DNA from: Erwinia aphidicola | GTDB lineage: Bacteria; Pseudomonadota; Gammaproteobacteria; Enterobacterales; Enterobacteriaceae | NCBI RefSeq assembly: GCF_024169515.1 | Contig: NZ_JAMKCQ010000001.1 | Location: 4,092,001 to 4,156,000 of the forward strand | Direction: 5' to 3' | Length of the DNA: 64,000 nucleotides | Notes under the pieces: model-generated | Told to the model about the DNA's origin: nothing | What the model saw: the letters and a program-made list of their open reading frames with translations, nothing else | Database searches by the model: none | Made by a program: the position numbers and the translations under genes | Part shown: positions 1 to 7,900 of the stretch, piece by piece | Layout: each line of letters begins with the position of its first letter | Position numbering within the stretch: position 1 is the stretch's first letter

Positions 1-1
1 G

Positions 2-376
2 AACAACTTTACGCTGCTGCGATCCTTCCGCCGCGATGAGTGGACAACGTGGTTTGCGGCAGTGGGGGAGCCGGCGCCTTCGCCCGCGCAGCATATTATG
101 GTGTTTGATTCGTCGGTGAATATGCTGGAGGCGGCACAGGCCGGGGCGGGCATTGCGCTGGCGCCGCCGGTGATGTTCAGCCATCTGCTGCAAAGTGGTA
201 AGATCGTGCAGCCATTTGCCGCCAGTATCAGCTTAGGGGGTTACTGGCTGACGCGGCTGCAGTCGCGCCCGGAAAGCGCGGGGATGCGTGATTTTGCTGA
301 ATGGCTGCTGGGGGAAGCGGGTGCGCCCGGCCATCCCGGGCCGACCAGAAAAGCGGTCGGCCCCTACAACAGATGA
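2..376 (+). CDS. LysR-family transcriptional regulator, C-terminal part (5' end outside window)
   Basis: The reading frame is open from base 2 with no start, so only the last ~124 residues are present. They correspond to the distal half of a LysR effector-binding domain of the GcvA type: a short stretch like LLRSFRRDEWTTWF, then DSSVNMLEAAQAGAGIALAP, then GGYWLT and a final FAEWLLG helix. The DNA-binding domain is not visible. The last ~18 residues (from GAPGHPGP) are encoded by the first palindrome of the adjacent repeat block, so the ancestral stop codon was probably lost or replaced. The gene converges on the SDR dehydrogenase. Family assignment is good; the target is unknown. Confidence 0.8.
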   Translation, partial: NNFTLLRSFRRDEWTTWFAAVGEPAPSPAQHIMVFDSSVNMLEAAQAGAGIALAPPVMFSHLLQSGKIVQPFAASISLGGYWLTRLQSRPESAGMRDFAEWLLGEAGAPGHPGPTRKAVGPYNR

Positions 377-612
377 TGCGCCATTCATTCCTGATGATGC
401 CCCGGTTCTTCCTGCAGGGGCCGACCCTTTTTTCGGTCGGCCCGAAGCCCCTTGATGATGCGCCATTCATTCCTGATGATGCCCCGATTCTTCCTGTAGG
501 GGCCGACCCTTTTTTTCGGTCGGCCCGAAGCCCCTTGATGATGCGCCATTCACTCCTGATGATGCCCCGGTTCTTCCTGTAGGGGCCGACCCTTTTTTTC
601 GGTCGGCCCGGA
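338..612. repeat. Palindrome cluster with an 82-83 bp tandem repeat
   Basis: There are four hairpins built on GGGCCGACC / GGTCGGCCC, at about 338-363, 417-443, 499-527 and 582-611. The last three lie in tandem units of 82-83 bp; the unit-start motif CCTG(C/T)AGGGG falls at 411, 493 and 576. Loops are T-rich except the first, which is A-rich with the CCCCTAC edge on the other side. They lie between two convergent genes (LysR fragment and SDR), so they may also act as bidirectional terminators or mRNA-end stabilisers. They belong to the same palindrome family seen at seven other places in the window. Confidence 0.9.
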
Positions 613-617
613 ATCCA

Positions 618-1418
618 TCATCCGTTATCCTGAAAACCCGGATAAAGCGTCATGCCGCCATCGACAAACAGCGTGGTGCCGTGCACATAATCGGACAGAT
701 CGCTGGCCAGCCAGACGACCGCGTTGCCAATATCCCGCGCTTCGCCAATGCGGCCATAGGGGATCAGCTCCAGCAGCTTGCGCCCCGCGTCACCCTCGGT
801 GCTCTCTTTGTTGATCGCGGTGGCGATGGCGCCGGGCGCGATGGAATTGACGCGTATACGCTCGGCGCCAATCTCCTGGGCAAGCGAGCGCATCAGCAGG
901 TCGACACCGCCTTTGGAGGCCGCATAGTTCACATGCCCGGCCCACGGGATCACCTGGTGTACCGAGCTCATATGGATAATTTTCCCCAGCGCGCGGCTGA
1001 CCTCCGGCCGCGCACCCTGCTGGCGAAACTGGCGCAGCGCCGCACGGGCGCAGAGGAACTGCCCGGTCAGGTTGACATCCAGCACTTTGTTCCAGTCGGC
1101 CAGCGACATCTCGCCAATCGGCGCGTCTTTTTGCAGCCCGGAGTTCGCCACCAGAATATCCAGTGCGCCAAAAGCGTCGATGGTGCGGGCAAACAGGTTG
1201 TCGACGTCGTCCTCTTTTGACACATCGCCGCCGACGGCAATGGCTTTGCCGCCTTGCTGACAAATTTTTGCCGCCAGCTCTTCAGCGGGCTGCGCCTGGC
1301 TGTTGTAATTGATCACCACGCTGGCCCCGGCTTCCGCCAGCGCCTCTGCGCAGGCATAGCCAATTCCTGAACTGGCGCCCGTCACCAGCGCAACCTGATT
1401 TTTTAATGAAATCATCAT
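618..1418 (-). CDS. SDR-family oxidoreductase, glucose 1-dehydrogenase-like
   Basis: This is a 266-residue classical short-chain dehydrogenase. The cofactor motif TGASSGIG is at residues 14-21, an NSG-type motif sits where NAG is usual (VANSGLQ), the catalytic Ser is in HMSSVHQ and the Tyr/Lys pair in YAASK. The overall pattern, including MSLADWNKVLDVNLTG and the C-terminal LFVDGGMTLYPGFQ, closely resembles bacterial glucose 1-dehydrogenases, which oxidise beta-D-glucose with NAD(P). The substrate is inferred only from similarity. An AAGG ribosome-binding site lies 8 bases before the ATG. The gene stands alone, divergent from the GFA-family gene. Confidence 0.85.
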   Translation of the reverse strand: MMISLKNQVALVTGASSGIGYACAEALAEAGASVVINYNSQAQPAEELAAKICQQGGKAIAVGGDVSKEDDVDNLFARTIDAFGALDILVANSGLQKDAPIGEMSLADWNKVLDVNLTGQFLCARAALRQFRQQGARPEVSRALGKIIHMSSVHQVIPWAGHVNYAASKGGVDLLMRSLAQEIGAERIRVNSIAPGAIATAINKESTEGDAGRKLLELIPYGRIGEARDIGNAVVWLASDLSDYVHGTTLFVDGGMTLYPGFQDNG

Positions 1419-1514
1419 AACTTTGACCTTCTTGTCGTGAACACGGGTGTCCTATAGTCTTGTTGAGGATCATGAACTCAGCAAATCATGCGGCAATTTT
1501 ATCAGGAGAGAGCT

Positions 1515-1940
1515 ATGCCAGAGATTAAGTCTGCCCAGTGCCACTGTGGGGCGGTCACCTTTAACGTCACGCTGCTGGACGGCTTCAACACCGTGCGCCG
1601 CTGCAACTGTTCTTTTTGCCGCATGCGCGGCGCGGTGGTGGCGTTTGCCAGTGAAATTAACATCACCCAGGGCGAGGATAAGCTGACCGAGTACCGCTTC
1701 AACAGCAAATCGGTGGCACACTATTTCTGCTCCGTCTGCGGGATTTACACCTTTCATCAGCCCCGCTCTAATCCGCAGCAGCGTGCCGTCAACGTGGCCT
1801 GCATCGACGGCATCTCGCCGTTTGATTTCTCGCCGCTGAACGTTACGGATGGTATACATCATCCGAAAGATGGCGGCAAAGGCGGCGTGGCGGGAACGCT
1901 GAGCTATCAGCCTTCTGCCGATGGCTGCGCGCCTGACTGA
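1515..1940 (+). CDS. GFA-family (glutathione-dependent formaldehyde-activating-like) zinc protein
   Basis: This 141-residue protein has the GFA/CENP-V-like cysteine pattern: CHC at residues 9-11, CNCSFC around 30-35, and a later CSVCG pair followed by YTFHQ. The family binds zinc; some members act on S-hydroxymethyl-glutathione, but most are uncharacterised, so no substrate is claimed. The start at 1515 is chosen because AGGAGAG directly precedes it; an in-frame start at 1488 lacks a comparable site. Its 3' end overlaps the 3' end of the convergent glucan synthase gene by 34 bases. Confidence 0.8.
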   Translation: MPEIKSAQCHCGAVTFNVTLLDGFNTVRRCNCSFCRMRGAVVAFASEINITQGEDKLTEYRFNSKSVAHYFCSVCGIYTFHQPRSNPQQRAVNVACIDGISPFDFSPLNVTDGIHHPKDGGKGGVAGTLSYQPSADGCAPD

Positions 1941-4900
1941 ATATCCACGCGGTGTTCGCGCCCGTCATCGATCAGCTCAATATCGCCGTACGGCTGCGGC
2001 GTGCCGTCCAGGCTCAGTGAAGACTCTCCGTCGCAGCGCCGCACGGTGATGCGGTAGTGGCTGCTGCCGTGCTGATAGGCGATCATCACTTCAGGCCAGG
2101 CGGCGGGCAGCAGCGGCCTGATGCTCAACTTATCGCCCTCACGGGTTATCCCCAGCAGCGATTCGGTCAGCAGGCGGTACGCCCAGCCCGCCGAACCGGT
2201 GTACCAGCTCCAGCCGCCGCGCCCGTTGTGCGGCGCCACGCTGTAGACGTCGGCGGCCATCACGTAAGGCTCGACCTTATAGCGCGCGACTGCGTCAGCA
2301 TTCAGGCTGTGATTTACCGGGTTGATCATCGACCACAGCTGCCAGGCGCGCTCGCTGTTGCCCATCTGCGCAAAGGCCATCACCGCCCAGATAGCGCCGT
2401 GCGTATACTGCCCACCATTTTCCCGCACCCCCGGGACGTAGCCCTGAATATAGCCGGGGTTAGGGCCGAGACCGTCGAACGGCGGAGTGAGCAGTTTGAT
2501 TAAGCCGTTATCGCCATCGACCAGCAGCTCATCCAGCGAGCGCATCGCCTGAGCACAGCGATCCGCGCTGCCTGCGCCCGACAGCACCGCCCAGCTCTGG
2601 GCTATAGCATCAATCTGGCAGGCGGGAGAGAGCTGGGAGCCGAGCGGCGCACCGTTATCAAAATAGCCGCGGCGATACCATTTGCCATCCCAGCCCGACG
2701 CGTGGAGATTTTTTTGCAGCAGGTCGGCCTGCTCGCGGCACAGCAGCGCCACGTCGGGCTGCTGTATCCGATCCGCCAGCGCGGCGAAGCGCTGTAGCAC
2801 CGTGAACAGGAAGAAGCCGAGCCAGACGCTTTCGCCTTTGCCCTCAATACCGACCAGATTCATGCCGTCATTCCAGTCGCCCGCGCCCATCAGCGGCAGG
2901 CCGTGCGGACCGAAGCGCAGCCCGTGGCGAATTGCCTTCACGCCGTGCTGCCACAGCGTCTCCTCCAGCGGGGTGATGGTCGGCTGCTGGTAAACTGACT
3001 CCTCTTCCGGCCGCAGCGGGCGCGATTCGATATAGCTGACGGGCTGTTGCAGCAGCGCGCTGTCGCCCGTCACGCTCACGTAGTGGCACATGGCCAGCGG
3101 CAGCCAGAGATAATCATCGGAGCAGCGGGTACGCACCCCGTTGCCCAGCGGCGGGTGCCACCAGTGCTGCACATCGCCCGCCAGATACTGGCGTGAGGCG
3201 CACAGCACGATCTGCTGGCGCAGCCGCTCCGGCGCCGCATGCGCCAGCGCCAGCGTGTCCTGCAGCTGGTCGCGGAAGCCGTAAGCGCCGCCCGACTGGT
3301 AGTAGCCGCTGCGCGCCATGATGCGGCTGGAGAGGGTTTGGTACAGCAGCCAGCCGTTGACCAGCAGATCCACCGACGGGTCGGGGGTGGTCACGGTGAT
3401 TTTGTCGAGCAGGCGGTGCCAGTGCTGATGGACGATTTCCAGCTCGTGCCGTGCCGCGCCTTCACTGATAAAGCGCGCAATCAGCCCTTCGGCCTCTGCC
3501 GGGGTTTGCCCGGTGCCGAGAACAAAAATAAAGGTGCGCTGGTCGCCATCAATCAGCGTGGTCGCTGACTGCACGGCCGCGCAGGGATCTAACCCCACGC
3601 CGGTGGTGCCCGACAGCATGTGCTGGGTCAGCGCCGCCGGGGCACGCTGCGTGCCATTACGGCCAAGAAAGGCACGCCGGTCGCCGGTCAGGGAGCAGTG
3701 GACGCCGCTGACGGCAAAGAAGGACGTGCGCTCCGAGCCGTTACTGCCGTAGAAGTTGGTTGCCAGCACGCCGCACCCGGCGGCAACGCCAGCGGGCTGC
3801 GTCATGATATGCATCGCCGATTTGCTGCGCGTCTCGCCCAGCGTCCACTCTACGTAGCCGATGGCGGAAATTTTGCGGATCCGCCCTGAGTTATTGCTCA
3901 CCGTGAGGATCGCCAGCTTGACCGGCGCATCAACGGCGACCAGTACGGTCAGCTCGCTGTCCAGCCCGGTTTCGCGGTGGTGAAATACGCTGTAGCCGAA
4001 ACCGTGGCGGCTCAGGTACAGCCCCTGGCCCCTGGCGGGTAGCGCCGTGGGTGACCAGAAGTGGCCGCTCTCTTCATCACGCAGATAGAAGGCTTCACCT
4101 GAACGGTCGCTGACCGGGTCATTTTCCCACGGCGTCAGGCGATATTCGTGTGCGTTCTCGAACCAGCTGTAGGCCTGCCCGGCCTCTGAAATTACCGAGC
4201 CGAAAGTGTCATTGGCGATCACGTTGGACCATGGCGCAGGGGTCGGGTCCTGCTCATCAAGCAATATCTGGTATTCACGGCCATCAGGGGAGAAGCCTCC
4301 GCGCCCGTTGAAGAACAGCAAGTCATCCGTTTCAGGTTGCCACTGCAGGTGCTGATTAGCAGGCAGATCCGTCTGGATAACCAGCGGCTGCGCGGCCGCC
4401 GTCACGGGCTGCATGCGCAATTTAAGCTGTTCTTTCAGCCCACCGGCGCGATCGTCGATGACGACCCGCGCCACGCTGAGCAGCAGCAGGCGGTCCTCAG
4501 GGGAGAGATGCTGGCCGTCGCGCACAAAAATGCCCCCTGACTTATCAATCAGGCTGGCTTCGGCGCCCGCGGCCACCAGGCTCATTATCTGGTTTTGCAA
4601 CAGCTGCTGATAGCCGCCGGGGCCGTCATTGAGGATCACCAAATCCATCGACAGACCTTTCATGCGCAGATATTGATGCGCCTGCACAAAGGTAGTAATC
4701 AGCGGCGTGTTTTCCGCGCGGGTGACGCTCAGGATCACAATCGGCAGATCGCCCGAAATTGCCCAGCCCCACAGACCGCTTTGCCCACGACGGTTGCGGC
4801 TGAGGATCTCCCCACCGGCGCGTAGCTCGGGGCTGGGGAACAGCACGGCACTGGCGAGGCGGTTAAACAGTTTGGCGTCATCTTCGTTGGCGTTGATCTG

Positions 4901-7900
4901 CCGCAGCGCAATCTGGCTGTGCGACCAGGCCAGTTCAAAGACCCGATCGGCAATCGGCTGGTCGCGGTACTTTTCCAGCAGTTGAATACTGAGGGCGCGG
5001 CTTTCCGTCACCCCATAAACAATGTCTACCGTTACCGACTGGCCCGGCAGCAGGGTAAGAGGCTGGCGCACCGCCATGATCGGGTCGAGCACCGCGCCCG
5101 CCGAGTTGCTGAGCGGCCCGCTATAACGGGACATTGCCGCATTGCCGGTATCGTTGCCGCGGCCAAGGAAGATGGCGCGGTCAGTTTCGAAGGAGGCGGT
5201 TTGCTGCGTTCTGCCATGCACCACCATCATATGAAACAGACAGGGGGTGACTTCATCCGGGGATCTCGGCCGGCGCTGGCAGAGAATGGCTTCATCCTCC
5301 GTGAGCAGTTCCGTCTGCACAAAAAGGTTACTGAAGGCCGGATGTGCCCGATCGCTGGCGGCCGGGGCCAGCACCACTTCTGCATAGGTGGTCAGCTCCA
5401 CGCTGCGCGCCTTGCGGCCGCGGTTGAGCAGCGTGACGCGGCGCAGTTCGATATCGTCTTCCGGCGAAACCACGATCTGGGTTTTGATCTCCAGCGTGCC
5501 CTGAGTACGGGTGAAGACCACACCCGCGTCGGTAAACGATGCCCGGTAGCGATCGGCTGGCGCGCCCAGCGGCTGCCAGGTGGTGTTCCACCGCTCACCG
5601 CTCTCCACATCGCGAATATAGCAGCACGGGCCCGAATTATCGCAGGTGCTGTCGCTGTGCCAGCGGGTCAGCGCCAGATCGCGCCAGCGGCTGTAGCCAC
5701 CGCCGGCATGCGTCAGCATCAGGTGATAGTGAGCATTCGACAGCAGCTGGACCTCCGGCAGCGGGCTGTTAACATCATTGAATTCTCGCGGCAGATAGTG
5801 AACCGGCAGTAATGCTCCTGCCTGGGCCTCGAAATGACGGCGCGGGCTGTACAGCTCAACAGCATCCGGCACCCGTTCCTGCAGCAGCAGGCGGCCGGAC
5901 TGGAATGCGGCAACCGACATAAAGCGATCGGTCATGGGCGCGTTGTGTAGCAGGTGGGAGATCGCCTGAAAAGCCATCCCCTGGTGATGCGCCATCCATG
6001 AACGCACCACGGCAAAGCGCTGGCCGCTGGCCTGGCGCGAAGGGGTGAAATCCAGCGCCTCATAGAAGCCGTATTCGCCGCGCGCGCCGCTTTTAGCCAG
6101 CAGCGCCAGATTCTCACAGGCTTTTTGCGGTGACACCATCAGTGCCAGGAAGGTGGCATACGGGGCGATAACCATATCCTCCGCCAGCCCGCGCTTCAGC
6201 CCCAAACCGGGCACGCCAAAGGCGTGATACTGATAGTTTTGCGCCACGTCAAAGGCATAATATCCCGACTCAGAGATCCCCCAGGGCACCCCGCGCTTTT
6301 TGCCCCAGTCTATCTGTCCGTTCACCGCCGACAGGCTCATGGCGGCCAGCAGGCTGCCGGGGTAGATTGACATCACCAGATTGGGCATCAGATATTCAAA
6401 CATCGACCCGCTCCAGGACATCAGCGCGGTATTGTTATCGATAGTGGTGAACAGGCGGCCCAGCGCATACCAGCTTTTCAACGGCAGCTGGTTAGTGGCA
6501 ATCGTCAGGAAGGTTGTCAGGCGGATCTCAGAGGGAAACAGGTCGTAATGGCTGTGGTCCAGCGTGCTGTTATCGCAGTGATAGCCCACGCTCAGCTGAT
6601 GGTTAACGTCACTGTACAGGAACACAAAGTCCATTCTGGCGTGCGCGTTCAGCCGCAGTTCCAGCTCGCTGATGATGGCGAGCTGCATGCGGGCCTGGAC
6701 AATGGCCGAAAGGGGGGGAGAATCGGGCTGCAATGTATCAGCCTGGGAAAGCCACGCCAGCGAAGGCAGCCCGGCCGCACGCCAGTCGGGCGGCAGCCAG
6801 CCGAGCAGCGATGACCAAACCTGGCAGAAGCGCGTCAGCTGCGCGTGCAGCAGCCGCGTCCAGCGGCTAACCTCACTGTTCTCCTGCTGGCTCATTCCCT
6901 CAAGGCGAGCGCTCAGTTTGCACATCGTCTTCAGCTCATCCTGTAACAGCGCCGGGGAGAGCTGCGCGGCGTCAACAAGATGCTTTTGCAGCAGCCGCAG
7001 CGTGGTGGGGGCATGAGCCCCCCAGCAGGTTTCCAGAATAGCCAGGGTATCTTTAAGCCCCGCCAGCATCTGGCCGATATCGATGATCGGCTGATGGCGC
7101 AGCTGACCTAAGCCCGCGCTGAGCGTTAACAGGTGACCGGCCATATTGCCGCTGTCGACGCTGGAGACATAGCGCGGGTTAAGCGGCAGCAGCGTCAGGG
7201 TGTCGTACCAGTTGAACAGGTGACCGCGGTAGTGCTCCATTTTATCCAGGGTGTCCAGCGTCAGGGTGACGCGCCGCAGCACTTCGGTGCCGGGGATATA
7301 GCCGAAATCCATCGCGGTCAGATTAGCCATCAGCGACAGGCCGATATTGGTCGGCGAGGTGCGGTGGGCAATCATGGCGTGGGGCTGCTCCTGATAATTG
7401 TCCGGCGGCAGCCAGTTGTCGTCTGCGCAGGTAAATGTTTCGAAAAAGGCCCATATTTCGCGGCTGCTCTGGCGCAGCAGCATTTGATGGTCGCTGCTCA
7501 GCGCGGGGGCAGAAAGTTCCGCAGGGCGGCTTAGCCAGCAGAGCAGCAGCGGGGCCAGGCACCACAGTAATCCGACGGGCAGGGCGAGGCTCAGCAGGGC
7601 GGGCGCCTGCAATGCGCTTAACAGAATCAATAGCAGGCCAGTCATCACGTTCAGCCACATGCTGCGGTAAAACGCCAGGGGGGAAGCCGGGTTACCGACG
7701 GCCGAATGGTCGGCGCTGACCCACTGATTGAGGTTGCGCCGGGTAATCGCCAGCCGCCAGAGGGTGAGCGCAATGGCATGCAGGGAGTAGCCTGCCTCAT
7801 GCGGTAGCGTGATGAAGTTCAGCCCGATGCGCAGCAGCCGTAGCCAGGTCCCCTTCAGGACAGCCGACACGCGGCTCAGCAGAGGGCGGTTGCTCATCAC

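Noticed and set aside
1295-1312. GTTGTAATTGATC, partly similar to a Ter core
   Set aside because: It matches only the GTTGTAA part, lies inside the SDR gene and has the wrong orientation for a fork trap on the left of dif.
4919-5812. A 297-codon plus-strand open frame opposite the glucan synthase gene
   Set aside because: It is antisense to a clearly conserved coding frame, has a low-complexity composition of Arg/Gln/Ala/His and no family motif; it is a shadow of high-GC codon usage.
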